Notes under the pieces: generated by a model
The model's input: only the letters and a program-made list of their open reading frames with translations
The model's database searches: none
Told to the model about the DNA's origin: nothing
Part shown: positions 25,526 to 34,462 of the stretch, piece after piece
Position numbering within the stretch: position 1 is the first letter of the stretch
Layout: each line of letters starts with the position of its first letter
Made by a program: the position numbers and the translations under genes
From: DATJOJ01 sp035507035
Lineage (GTDB): Bacteria; Acidobacteriota; Terriglobia; Terriglobales; Acidobacteriaceae
Assembly (NCBI GenBank): GCA_035507035.1
Contig: DATJOJ010000065.1
Coordinates: 124,001 to 188,000 of the forward strand
Direction: 5' to 3'
DNA: 64,000 bases

Positions 25526-26254
25526 TTACTCAGCTGATTCGTGCGAAGATTGGTTCGGTATTTCTGGCGATCGCCCAACCAGTAAAACGCGGTTCGACGA
25601 CTGCGGAATTGCCAGCGCATCACTCCACTCCAAGTTCGGTAGAAGCTCCTTCGCTCGCGTCATCTGCCCTTCGCCAATCAGCAAAGCCAGCTTTCCCCCC
25701 GGACGCGCCAACCGGCGAGCAACCGGCACCGCCTGTTCGAATCGTTCCACCGCTCGCAATGTCACTATGTCGGCTTCATCCTCAAACTCTTCCGCACGCT
25801 TCGCAAACACGGCTGCATCGTTCATTTCGAGCTTTCGAACCACCTCACGCAAGAACGTAGCTTTCTTCTGATTCGATTCGATCAGCGTGAGCCGAATCGC
25901 GCGCGCCCAGATCTTGATCGGTAAGCCCGGGAAGCCGGCTCCCGACCCAATATCGACGACATGCCCATAAGCTGCCTGCGCGTCAGGGAAGAGGTGCCGA
26001 GCCGCGAATAGCGACTCGCCGAAATGCCGGGTAACAATCTCTTCCGGGGCCCGGACTGCTGTGAGGTTCACTCGCGCGTTCCAGCGCAGCAAAAGATCGA
26101 GGTATTCCAAAATATTCTCAATTTGAGACAGCGATGGAACCGCAGACTCCTTGGGACCGCGGCAGCCTCGGAAGGACAATGAGTGGGAAGTTGAAATGGC
26201 AGATGGCGACTCTAGAAATGGTCGCAGCAACTCGCTGATACGCGCAGCTTCCAT
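25526..26254 (-). CDS. rsmG: 16S rRNA (guanine-527-N7)-methyltransferase RsmG
   Basis: From the ATG at 26254 the protein is 242 residues, near the usual size; the frame stays open to a GTG at 26323 with a low-complexity lead. A helical N-terminus ends in LLLRWNARVNLTAVRAPEEIVTRHFGESL, the family signature. The SAM-binding motif is VVDIGSGAGFPGLPIKI, and ESNQKKATFLREV and VTLRAVERFEQAV follow in the expected order. RsmG methylates G527 of 16S rRNA, and its loss often gives low-level streptomycin resistance. It sits upstream of parS and parAB, as in many genomes. The C-terminal 15 residues are polar and poorly conserved. Confidence 0.94.
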   Translation of the reverse strand: MEAARISELLRPFLESPSAISTSHSLSFRGCRGPKESAVPSLSQIENILEYLDLLLRWNARVNLTAVRAPEEIVTRHFGESLFAARHLFPDAQAAYGHVVDIGSGAGFPGLPIKIWARAIRLTLIESNQKKATFLREVVRKLEMNDAAVFAKRAEEFEDEADIVTLRAVERFEQAVPVARRLARPGGKLALLIGEGQMTRAKELLPNLEWSDALAIPQSSNRVLLVGRSPEIPNQSSHESAE

Positions 26255-26332
26255 TGGCTGCCGATTGTAGTTCGACGAAGCAGACTTTGGCGAGTGCAGG
26301 CTCGCGGGCGACTGCAGCCGCACCGCACATCC

Positions 26333-29095
26333 TTACAGCGTCAGCTCCGCCTTCACCGTTCCATCTTCTAATTCGGCCTGCAGTGAAAAACCGAGTTTCT
26401 GGCAGATGGCCAGCATCTCGCGATTCTCTTCGAGGATGATCGAGACCACGCCCTCCATCTTTTCCTCTCGGGCCACCTCAAGGAGCCGGCGATAGAGTTC
26501 TGTCCCAATGCCGAGGTGCTGATTGCGATCGTCGACCAGCACCGCGAGTTCTGCCTGGTTGCGGCCGCGCAGCTTGGTGAGCCTTCCAATCGCAATAATT
26601 TCCGGCGTTCCGTCAATCTTCTTGCGCTCGACGACCAGCGCCATTTCGCGATCGTAGTCAATGAAACAGATTCTGGTCAGCCGCTCATGCGCCGTGCGGT
26701 GGCTGAGCTTCAGCGGCTGAAAATAACGCAAATAGACGCTGCGTTCGGAGAGCGCCTGATGGAGCCCGATCAGCAGCGGCTCATCTTCAGGGCGAATCGG
26801 CCGCATGATCACGTCATCGCCGTTCTTCAGCACCCACGGCTTCACATGCTGAATCGGATAAGGACGAATCGCAAGCCGAGGTAGTTGCTCACGTTTCACT
26901 TCCGGGCCATAGACGACCATGCGCGCATCCAGCGCCAGCAAACGCTCAGGCGATGCCAGCAGCGGGTTGATGTCGATTTCCTTGATCCACGGCTGCTCCA
27001 CGACTAATTGGCTAAATCTCACCAGTAGCTCTTCCAGAGCGACCAAGTCAACCGACTTCCTCCCTCGCACTCCCTGCAATGCTTCGAATAAATGCGTCTG
27101 CTCCATCATCCGCCGCGCCAGAGTGGTGTTCAGTGGCGGCAATCCCAACGCGCGATCCTTGAAGACTTCGACTAACTGCCCGCCGGCTCCGAACAAAAGC
27201 ACCGGGCCGAACTGCACATCCACGCTGCTGCCGATGATGATTTCATATCCATCCAGCTTGACCATCGGCTGCACCGTAACGCCGAGGAAATGCTCCGCGC
27301 CCGCCTTTTCCCGAACTGAGCATTCGATCTGCCGGTAAGCCGAGCGCACCGCGTCTGCATCTCGCAGATCGAGCTGCACTCCGCCCACATCAGTTTTGTG
27401 CGTGATGGTCTCGGAAAACAGTTTCACAACCACCGGATAGCCGATTTTCTCCGCATGCTGCACCGCCTCATCTTCGTTGATCGCCGTGACCGTCTCGACC
27501 GTAGGAATTCCATAAGCTGAGAGCACTTCCTTCGATTCAACTTCAGTCAGGATTGTGCGTCCCGCATTCCGTGCGCGCTTCACAAGCTGTTCGACTCTCA
27601 ACCTTTGCGGCTCTTGCTCCGCATTTGCCGCCAGCACCGGAGCTTCGTACAGCCCGCGAAGGTTGTAACTGTAGCGCCACATGTAGCAAAAGAGTTTCGC
27701 CGCGGTATCCGGGAACGAAAAGGTTGGAATGCCCGCGTGCCGAAGGATATCCATGCCAGCCGCCATCGCAGGACCACCCATCCAACTGGCTAGGATCGGC
27801 TTTCCCGTGGTGTGGGCAAACGTTTTGAGGCGGTCGGCCGTCTGCGTCGGTTCCGACATACCTTGCGGACAAGCGATGGCAATCAAGCCGTCCACTTCCG
27901 AATCGTTGGCTACGATGTCGACGGCCTTCACATAGGTTTCGGTCAGCACGTCGCCCAGCAGGTCCACCGGATTGCCGTGGCTCCAATGCGGCGGAAGCGC
28001 GGCATTCAATTGCTCCAAAGATTTCGCCGAAAGCTGCGCCATCTTTCCGCCGTTAATGACGACCGAGTCCGCCGCCAGCACGCCTGGTCCGCCGGCGTTC
28101 GTTACAATTGCCAGCCGCGGACCGCGCGGCCGCGGCTGTTTGGCTAGCACGTCGGCCATATAAAAGAGATCGCCAATGGTGTGCACCCGCAGTACTCCGC
28201 ACCTGCGGAACGCCGCTTCGAGAACTTCGTCACTGCCAGCTAAAGTTCCGGTATGCGAAGCCGCCGCCTGTGCCGCCGCCTGCGTCCGCCCGGCTTTGAT
28301 CACGATGATTGGTTTGTTCAGCGACACTTCCCGCGCCGCCGACAGGAAAGGCCGCGCATCGCCCACCGACTCCATATAAAGAATGATGCTGTGCGTGTGC
28401 GGGTCATTTCCCAAGTAGTCGATCAGATCGCCCCAGCCGACATCAAGCATCGACCCCACCGACACGAAGGCGCTGAAACCTACCATCTCCTTCTCGCACC
28501 AATCGAGCACCGCCGTGCACAATGCACCGCTCTGGCTAATGAATGCCACATTTCCCGGGCGCGCAATCCTGGGCGCAAACGTCGCATTGAGGCCGCTGAT
28601 CGGATTCATCACGCCCAGGCAGTTCGGCCCTAGCAGCCGCAATCCGCTCCCGCGCATGCGATCTAAAATGTCCTGCTCAAGCGCCTTGCCCTTCTCGCCG
28701 TGCTCCTTGAATCCCGCCGAGATGACAATGACGGCCCGAACCCCGGTCTCCACGCATTCCGTGATAATCCCCGGCACGGTGGCCGCCGGGGTGACAATCA
28801 CGGCCAGATCGACCGCTTCCGGCAGATCCGCCAGCCGCGGATAAGCCTTAATCCCTAACACACTCGCCCGCTTATCACTGACTGGGTAGAGCGTGCCTCC
28901 AAAAGGGCTGCTGACCAGGCTCCAGACCACATGCCGGCCGACTCCGCCCGGCTTTTCGCTCGCCCCAACCACGGCCACTGCCCGCGGCGCGAACATGGCG
29001 TCCAGCGGATGTGCTTCGGCGCGAAACACATCGTGCGAGCGGTCGTAACTAGGCTTTGTTTTGTTCATTTTCTTGACAGCTTCCGTAGCGATCAT
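26333..29095 (-). CDS. NDP-forming acyl-CoA synthetase/GNAT fusion, PatZ-like protein acetyltransferase
   Basis: A 920-residue fusion. In order: CoA-binding Rossmann domain (AVAVVGASEKPGGVGRHVV), a succinyl-CoA-synthetase-like domain (GPNCLGVMNP, FISQSGAL), an ATP-grasp domain (GYPVVVKLFSETITHKTDVGGVQLDL, EIIIGSSVDVQFGPVLLFGAGG) and a C-terminal GNAT domain (about 755-920) with AVLVDDRNQHLGIGTELYRRLL as the acetyl-CoA motif. This is the order of Pat/PatZ enzymes, which acetylate lysines such as that of acetyl-CoA synthetase. The acyl-CoA synthetase His is retained in AASHTGTLAG, so that half could still be active. A Crp-like operator is 37 bases upstream, as expected if acetate metabolism is cAMP or redox controlled. 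Confidence 0.9.
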   Translation of the reverse strand: MIATEAVKKMNKTKPSYDRSHDVFRAEAHPLDAMFAPRAVAVVGASEKPGGVGRHVVWSLVSSPFGGTLYPVSDKRASVLGIKAYPRLADLPEAVDLAVIVTPAATVPGIITECVETGVRAVIVISAGFKEHGEKGKALEQDILDRMRGSGLRLLGPNCLGVMNPISGLNATFAPRIARPGNVAFISQSGALCTAVLDWCEKEMVGFSAFVSVGSMLDVGWGDLIDYLGNDPHTHSIILYMESVGDARPFLSAAREVSLNKPIIVIKAGRTQAAAQAAASHTGTLAGSDEVLEAAFRRCGVLRVHTIGDLFYMADVLAKQPRPRGPRLAIVTNAGGPGVLAADSVVINGGKMAQLSAKSLEQLNAALPPHWSHGNPVDLLGDVLTETYVKAVDIVANDSEVDGLIAIACPQGMSEPTQTADRLKTFAHTTGKPILASWMGGPAMAAGMDILRHAGIPTFSFPDTAAKLFCYMWRYSYNLRGLYEAPVLAANAEQEPQRLRVEQLVKRARNAGRTILTEVESKEVLSAYGIPTVETVTAINEDEAVQHAEKIGYPVVVKLFSETITHKTDVGGVQLDLRDADAVRSAYRQIECSVREKAGAEHFLGVTVQPMVKLDGYEIIIGSSVDVQFGPVLLFGAGGQLVEVFKDRALGLPPLNTTLARRMMEQTHLFEALQGVRGRKSVDLVALEELLVRFSQLVVEQPWIKEIDINPLLASPERLLALDARMVVYGPEVKREQLPRLAIRPYPIQHVKPWVLKNGDDVIMRPIRPEDEPLLIGLHQALSERSVYLRYFQPLKLSHRTAHERLTRICFIDYDREMALVVERKKIDGTPEIIAIGRLTKLRGRNQAELAVLVDDRNQHLGIGTELYRRLLEVAREEKMEGVVSIILEENREMLAICQKLGFSLQAELEDGTVKAELTL

Positions 29096-29132
29096 AGTGT
29101 CTTCAGTCTATGTCCGCTCTTAAAAACACGTC

Positions 29133-29148
29133 TGCGACGGAGATCACA
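29133..29148. promoter_or_regulatory. Crp/Fnr-type operator (copy 5)
   Basis: On the minus strand it reads TGTGATCTCCGTCGCA, one base off the full arm. It starts 37 bases before the PatZ-like gene, where a bound regulator could touch polymerase or block it. Confidence 0.55.
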
Positions 29149-29328
29149 TCTCCTTTGTGCACCGGAACCCGGCAAGTTTACATAAATTTTGCAAATTTCA
29201 GGTATTTTATGGGTTCCTTTCGGCCCAAGTCGTAGTATGATCGCCGCATTAAAACCTGCCGTTCTGGCAGTGTGGGGTAGCGTAGGCGCAGTTCGCGCCA
29301 TCTTAGATCGTCATTTAGGAGGTGTTCT

Positions 29329-29493
29329 GTGGAACATCAGCCTGTTGGCAATTCTTCATCCGTCTCAACCAGTTCCGGTTCGGTTCGCCCAGTCGCAGGC
29401 CGCGGGGTTTGGATCTTGACCGCATACGGCATCGCCGGACTAGGAATGCTGGGTGTTATGGTTTATTACTTTTCAACCTTCGTAACACACTAG
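29329..29493 (+). CDS. candidate small single-pass membrane protein (54 residues)
   Basis: AGGAGG stands six bases before a GTG that opens a 54-codon frame. The first half is Ser/Gly/Val-rich and polar; the second half, GVWILTAYGIAGLGMLGVMVYYF, is one membrane helix, and the protein ends in STFVTH. Strong SD, a helix of the right length and a clean stop all support translation. Upstream, 29161-29320 shows no other gene. I do not recognise the family. The alternative is a chance frame, but the SD makes that less likely. Confidence 0.6.
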   Translation: MEHQPVGNSSSVSTSSGSVRPVAGRGVWILTAYGIAGLGMLGVMVYYFSTFVTH

Positions 29494-29637
29494 CTCCGAG
29501 ACGGCGTTCAAAATCGCTCTTGCAGTTTGATTGGCAGAATGGGTGGGCAGTTTACCCTCAAGAGGGTTTGTGTCTTCCCATCATTAATTAGCGCGGCATT
29601 CCAGCCTGCGAAAAGATCGCCCATCTGAGGTTGAAGG

Positions 29638-30477
29638 TCATTCCGCCGGCCTTGCGATTATCTTCCCCTTCTCATCCTTCTCTACGTATGACCATGGCAC
29701 GTTCGGATCGTGCGTGTACAAGGTCAGCCATTTTTCAGAAATTGCTTTCTCATAATAGCGTTTGCGGCTCTCAATCGTATCCAGCGGAAACAGATCGAAC
29801 GCCATCACCCACGTCAGATCCAGATGCGCTGAGGTTGGAATCAGATCCGAGATGTAGCACGCCGTCTGTCCGCCACTGTGCACCAGAATCGCCTGCATGT
29901 GCCGCGTGTGCCCGGGAAAGACTTTCACTGAAATTCCGGGCAGAATTTCTGCGTCGCCTTTCAGCAGCGTCATCTGCCCACTCTGAATCAGCGGATCGTA
30001 ATTCGCGCTGATGTAGCTGATTGCATCCCGCTCCAGTTGCCGGTGCCCGTGTTCGACCTCGCCTTGCTGCGCATAATATTTTGCTTTCGGGAACGTCGGA
30101 ACCACCGACGATCCGCGCAGCATTGTGTTCCAGCCGCAGTGGTCAAAGTGCAAGTGACTATTGATGACAATATCGAAGTCTTCCGGCGCGAACCCGGCCG
30201 CATGCAGATTGTCGAGCAGCTTCGCCGGCTGCCCATAGATCTTTCGCATTCTCTCCGGCAGCTTGTTTCCGATGCCGGTTTCGATCAGGACCGTCTTATC
30301 ACCGGTTCTCACTACCACTGAATTCAGTCCCGACGGAACCAGATTGTTCTCGTCGACTGTGACTTTCTTTTGCCATAGCGTTTTCGGAATAACGCCGAAG
30401 AAATTTCCGCCGTCCAGGGAATAAATCCCGTCGGAAACCGAGATTAGTTCGAAGTCGCCCAGGTTCATACGGTGCAT
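29638..30477 (-). CDS. metallo-beta-lactamase-fold hydrolase
   Basis: A 279-residue protein without signal peptide. The zinc motif HxHxDH is complete as SHLHFDHCGWN (about residues 107-117), and later metal ligands fit VFPGHTRHMQAILV and the Asp/His region near YISDLIPTSAHLDL. GIGNKLPERMRKIYG and the overall length match the AHL-lactonase-like or quorum-quenching subgroup and related hydrolases, but the substrate is not fixed by sequence. An in-frame ATG nine bases inside could be the true start. A dispersed repeat and GC hairpins separate it from the peptidase gene upstream. Confidence 0.85.
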   Translation of the reverse strand: MHRMNLGDFELISVSDGIYSLDGGNFFGVIPKTLWQKKVTVDENNLVPSGLNSVVVRTGDKTVLIETGIGNKLPERMRKIYGQPAKLLDNLHAAGFAPEDFDIVINSHLHFDHCGWNTMLRGSSVVPTFPKAKYYAQQGEVEHGHRQLERDAISYISANYDPLIQSGQMTLLKGDAEILPGISVKVFPGHTRHMQAILVHSGGQTACYISDLIPTSAHLDLTWVMAFDLFPLDTIESRKRYYEKAISEKWLTLYTHDPNVPWSYVEKDEKGKIIARPAE

Positions 30478-30597
30478 GAAGCCTTATTTCTCCGCGAGTT
30501 AGGAAACTGCAGGTCCCTCGGCTGCGTTTTGGCTGCGCCTCACTTCGCACGGGATGACAAACTGTTAGATTATTAGCTCTTTAGTAGTACAAGAAAT

Positions 30598-30666
30598 CCG
30601 TGTAAACCCGTGGCCCAGTTTTTAATCAAGAAAACTCCGCGTTCATCCGCGTAAATCTGCGGCGAA
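30598..30666. repeat. dispersed intergenic repeat, family 1 (copy B)
   Basis: It has GTAAACCCGTGGC at 30602, GTTCATCCGCG at 30641 and ATCTGCGGCGAA at 30655, the same words in the same order as copy A, but with shorter spacing. Confidence 0.6.
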
Positions 30667-30676
30667 AATAATTCCT

Positions 30677-30715
30677 GTCGGGCTTTGCCCGACCGAACGG
30701 CCGAGGGCGGCCGTT
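30677..30715 (-). terminator. tandem GC hairpins after the S9 peptidase gene
   Basis: GTCGGGC-TTT-GCCCGAC (30677-30693) is followed by AACGGCCG-AGGG-CGGCCGTT (30696-30715). They lie just past the stop of the peptidase gene and could end or protect its mRNA. There is no T tract. Confidence 0.5.
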
Positions 30716-30725
30716 CCCACGTAAG

Positions 30726-32990
30726 CTACTTCAGCTCCCTCTCGAAATGCTCCTCGATCATTTGAAACAAATGTTCCCGGTCTTCGCTGCCGCTAATTCC
30801 GTGGGTCTTTCCCGGATACACCATGAACCGGAACTGCTTCCCAGACTTGATCAGCGCATCCACCATTTGCACGCTGTTTTGAAAATGCACATTGTCATCG
30901 CTCGTGCCGTGCACCAGCAACAGGGCCCCGTGCAGCTTATTCGCGGCCGCCGGCAAATTCATGTCTGTATAGCTCGTGCTGCTCTTATCTGTCGGCAATC
31001 CGTTATTGCGCTCGGTATAGATGGAATCGTAATAGTGCCAATCCGTCACCGGCGCCACCGACACTCCTGCCTTGAATGCATCCGAATGCGTCATGGAGTA
31101 CAGCGTCATCGATCCGCCGTTGCTCCATCCCCAAATCGCCGTGTGGCTGCGGTCGAGTTGCGGGTACTGCGTGTACAGTTGCTCGAGCGCCGTGAGCTGA
31201 TCTTTCAGTTCGATGGCGCCGAATTGATGCCGCACTGCAGTCTGAAACTTTCGATCCCGCCCTGGCGTTCCGCGATTGTCAACGGTGATGACAGCGATCC
31301 CGCGCTGCGCCAGAATCTGATGCAGCAGTTCGTTATCTCGAAATCCGTCCGGAAACACGTTAACCACAGTCTGGTCCGCCGGGCCCCCGTAAATGTAGAC
31401 GACCAGAGGAACCTTGCTCTGAACTGCTCCAGCCTTCGGCATCCATAACTCGCCATAAAGAGGCGTGCCATCGTCCGCCTTGAAATCGATAAATTTCGGG
31501 GTGATCCAGTCATACTCGTCCACACTTCGCGATTCCCAGAATTTCTGACAGGATCCTCCGGTGCTGCACACCGACATCTGCGGCCGCGTCAGCAGCGCCG
31601 AAAATCGATCCACATAATGCTTGGCATCGTTCGCAAAGCGGCTGTCATGCGTGCCATCCTCTTGTGAGATCCGCTGCATTCCCGAACCATCCAGCTTCAC
31701 TTCGTAAAGCTGCCGTTGCCGCGGGTCGTCCTTGTCGCAGGTAACGTACATGACGCCATTCGCCTCGTCGATGCCCTCAATTCCTGAGTGCGGCCGCTCT
31801 CCCGCTCCGAGCACCTCGAAATCTCCTTTTGTCAGTTGCTGTTCCAGCTTGGCGTCACTGCCCAGCGGATTATTTTTATCGAAACCATAGAGATAAATCT
31901 GCGTGTTACCATCTCGCCAGCTCTGCCAGGTAAACCTATCCGCCGATTTCAGAACGTGGAAATCATCATTCACGTACACCCACGCATTGGGCGCGGTCTC
32001 GCTCAACATCCTGTGAGCTTTCCCTGAATGCGCGTCGACGAAATACAAATCCAGTTGGTCCTGTGCGCGATTCAGCACCTCCGCCCAGAGCAGGCCTTCC
32101 CGCACCCAGCCAAATCGCGGGACGTACGTGTCGGCATCCGTCAGCTTGATCCATTTCGTTTTCCCGCCGGCCGCGCTCACGACACCGAGCCTCACCGCCG
32201 GATTCGGATCTCCCGCTTGCGGATACTTCTCCATCTCAACCGTCGCATGCACTGGCTCATAATTCGTGATGGGATAGGTTGGAACCTTGCTCTCGTCCAT
32301 CTGCAAGTATGCGATGTCGTTTCCTTCCGGCGACCAGTAATAATTGCTGCGCACATCCAGCTCCTCGGCATATACCCAGTCGACCTCGCCATTCAGCAGC
32401 TCATTCTTTTTATCGGGATCACCGCTCCCCTCCGTGAGTTGCCTGGCTTCGCCGCCCTTCACCCGCCTCACATAAAGATTATGACCGCGCAAATACGCGA
32501 GGCGTCCGCCATCCGGCGAAAATTTTGGATCGCCCGCCGGCTCCGGCGTCGACGTGATCTGTACTCCTGTGCCGCTTTCCAGCGTGTACAACCACAGCTG
32601 TCCCATGGAATCGAACAGTAGATGCTTGGAATCCGGCGACCACTCGTACGCCGAGACGTGATAGCGCGTCACCCGTTCTTTCTCGCGCTCATCTTTGATG
32701 TTTGTCACCGGCGGCGCCAACGAACCCAGCTTCGCCTCGCTCACCAGAACCTTCTTTTCGCCCGTCGCCGCATTCACATACCACAGCTCGCCGTGCTCGC
32801 CGGAATTGTCGCGCAGAATGTAAGCAAATCCGGCGCTGTCCGGACTCCATTTCAGATTTTCCGGAGCAGGGCCGGTCAGGCCGCCCTCGGCGGAAAAGGC
32901 TTCAATCGTGATGGGTTTCTTGGAACTAGATTGGGCCGCGGCGCAAGCCAGCAGGGCACAGACACACGTCAAACCGAAAATTCTTTTCAC
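30726..32990 (-). CDS. secreted DPP-IV-like prolyl oligopeptidase (family S9)
   Basis: The GTG at 32990 is chosen because GGAG lies eight bases upstream and a signal peptide starts there (MKRIFGLTCVCALLACAAA); the frame continues to 33092 without protein-like sequence. The 754-residue product has an N-terminal beta-propeller (about 35-490) and a C-terminal alpha/beta-hydrolase domain. The nucleophile is in AIWGWSNGGSMTLYS, the Asp in VHGTSDDNVHFQ and the His in PGKTHGISG. The Glu-Glu loop that binds the peptide amino terminus in DPP-IV enzymes appears as DWVYAEELDV. It should remove X-Pro or X-Ala dipeptides outside the cytoplasm. Isolated by repeats on one side. Confidence 0.92.
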   Translation of the reverse strand: MKRIFGLTCVCALLACAAAQSSSKKPITIEAFSAEGGLTGPAPENLKWSPDSAGFAYILRDNSGEHGELWYVNAATGEKKVLVSEAKLGSLAPPVTNIKDEREKERVTRYHVSAYEWSPDSKHLLFDSMGQLWLYTLESGTGVQITSTPEPAGDPKFSPDGGRLAYLRGHNLYVRRVKGGEARQLTEGSGDPDKKNELLNGEVDWVYAEELDVRSNYYWSPEGNDIAYLQMDESKVPTYPITNYEPVHATVEMEKYPQAGDPNPAVRLGVVSAAGGKTKWIKLTDADTYVPRFGWVREGLLWAEVLNRAQDQLDLYFVDAHSGKAHRMLSETAPNAWVYVNDDFHVLKSADRFTWQSWRDGNTQIYLYGFDKNNPLGSDAKLEQQLTKGDFEVLGAGERPHSGIEGIDEANGVMYVTCDKDDPRQRQLYEVKLDGSGMQRISQEDGTHDSRFANDAKHYVDRFSALLTRPQMSVCSTGGSCQKFWESRSVDEYDWITPKFIDFKADDGTPLYGELWMPKAGAVQSKVPLVVYIYGGPADQTVVNVFPDGFRDNELLHQILAQRGIAVITVDNRGTPGRDRKFQTAVRHQFGAIELKDQLTALEQLYTQYPQLDRSHTAIWGWSNGGSMTLYSMTHSDAFKAGVSVAPVTDWHYYDSIYTERNNGLPTDKSSTSYTDMNLPAAANKLHGALLLVHGTSDDNVHFQNSVQMVDALIKSGKQFRFMVYPGKTHGISGSEDREHLFQMIEEHFERELK

Positions 32991-33094
32991 AAGATCACTC
33001 CGTGGAGAAACGAGCGATTCAACGAAAGCAGAAGTGTACACCGAGGAAGCAGGTCGATGCAGACGTAGGATCCAAGGCAGGTTCGCGAGCACCT

Positions 33095-34462
33095 CTACGG
33101 CGCGCTCTGGAACAGGGGATACAACTGATTTCCAATCACTCGGTAAATCCCGAACGTGCTGCCATCGTCGGAGATTTGCCGGAACAATAGTTCGCCGCGC
33201 CCGTCGCCGTCCGCATCCACTGCATCGATCAGCTCATATCGTGGCAGAACATCCAAATGCGCTGTGTCGGTGACCTCGGCAAACGCTTTATGATAGTCGC
33301 CATTGATGTCCTCCCTTGCCACCAAGGCGATGGAGTAATCAAGGTCGGCCAATCCGCTCTCAGGTGCGCCAGCCGTTTTTGGCATCCGCGCATCTGCCGT
33401 CAGCACCAGCACCGGTTCATTGCTCGATGACAAATCGAATACATGCAATTCGACATTCCGGAAATCCGGTTGTGTCGGCTTCGCGCTTTTCGGCAAGCGA
33501 CCTTTGGAGCTGTGCGCTGTTTCCGATGGCCCCATCTCCACAGCCAGCTTCTTGGCGCGAGCGGTAACCTCGTCTGCCGCTATCGCCAACATCTTCTTTC
33601 GGAATTGCTCCTCCTGAGTCGCGTCCATGTTGTAGGAGTAAGGCCGCAGATCGGGGCCGCTCGAATCGGAAATCGCCGCGATTAACTGCACCGCCGGGGC
33701 CTTCGGAGCAGCGGAAGCCGCTGCAGGCTTTGCAGCCGATTTTGACGCCGTGGTTGTCGCTGCCTGCGATTCCAGCTCAGCCGGTTTTGCAGTCGGCTTT
33801 CCGCGCCGCAACACCGGAATATTAGGATCATCCCCCGACGGCGCAGTCGATACCGTCGCCGGAACTGGGTTCTGCTGAGTTGTGGTCGAACTCGGTGGAG
33901 GTGCAGGCGATGCCGGCGTCGAAGGCTTCGACGCATCGGGCGAAGTTTGTGTGGGCGCGGGCGCAGTTGGCTTCTTTGCTCCCGAATGGCGCAGCACCGG
34001 CGGTCCTTCTTCGTCTTCCATTCCGCGCGGAATCGACGATCCCGGCTTCTTCGATGCTTTCTGTGCCAGCTTCGCCAACTCCTCAGTCGATTGCCAATTC
34101 CCTTCCGCAATCCACTCCTGCGTCTTCGGGGTCTGAGACGCGGTCGTGACGGTAAACAATCCTTGCGAAACGCCGGTCTTCAATCCTTCATAAACCGTCT
34201 CCGGCCACAGGGCCATTGGAACCGGATCAGCCTTGTACACGCTGGCATCGTAAAAGGCGCCGTTCACCAGAATTGCAATGGGAATGAAGTGCGGCCTTCC
34301 CTTTGCGGGTAATTCAATTAATCCCAGCGCGCGCGGTCCTTTATATGGCTTCGATCCATACGGCGTTTGCGCCAGCAACGTAGCCCCACACACAATCGCC
34401 AGCAGGATGACGTACCCCGCTGCCCTGCGGTATAAACTTGATCGGAAAGGAGAATTGCCCAT
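33095..34462 (-). CDS. exported protein of unknown function with Pro/Ala-rich linker
   Basis: A 455-residue protein with one N-terminal hydrophobic segment (13-31, signal or anchor). A conserved-looking N-terminal domain (40-135: GLIELPAKGRPHFIPIAILVNGAFYDASVYKA and later) is followed by a low-complexity linker (about 140-245) rich in Pro, Ala, Thr and Lys. The C-terminal domain ends in IDAVDADGDGRGELLFRQ, a calcium-loop or FG-GAP-like sequence. Its start overlaps the peroxiredoxin ATG on the other strand by two bases, so the two promoters lie inside each other's genes. No function is assigned. Confidence 0.65.
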   Translation of the reverse strand: MGNSPFRSSLYRRAAGYVILLAIVCGATLLAQTPYGSKPYKGPRALGLIELPAKGRPHFIPIAILVNGAFYDASVYKADPVPMALWPETVYEGLKTGVSQGLFTVTTASQTPKTQEWIAEGNWQSTEELAKLAQKASKKPGSSIPRGMEDEEGPPVLRHSGAKKPTAPAPTQTSPDASKPSTPASPAPPPSSTTTQQNPVPATVSTAPSGDDPNIPVLRRGKPTAKPAELESQAATTTASKSAAKPAAASAAPKAPAVQLIAAISDSSGPDLRPYSYNMDATQEEQFRKKMLAIAADEVTARAKKLAVEMGPSETAHSSKGRLPKSAKPTQPDFRNVELHVFDLSSSNEPVLVLTADARMPKTAGAPESGLADLDYSIALVAREDINGDYHKAFAEVTDTAHLDVLPRYELIDAVDADGDGRGELLFRQISDDGSTFGIYRVIGNQLYPLFQSAP

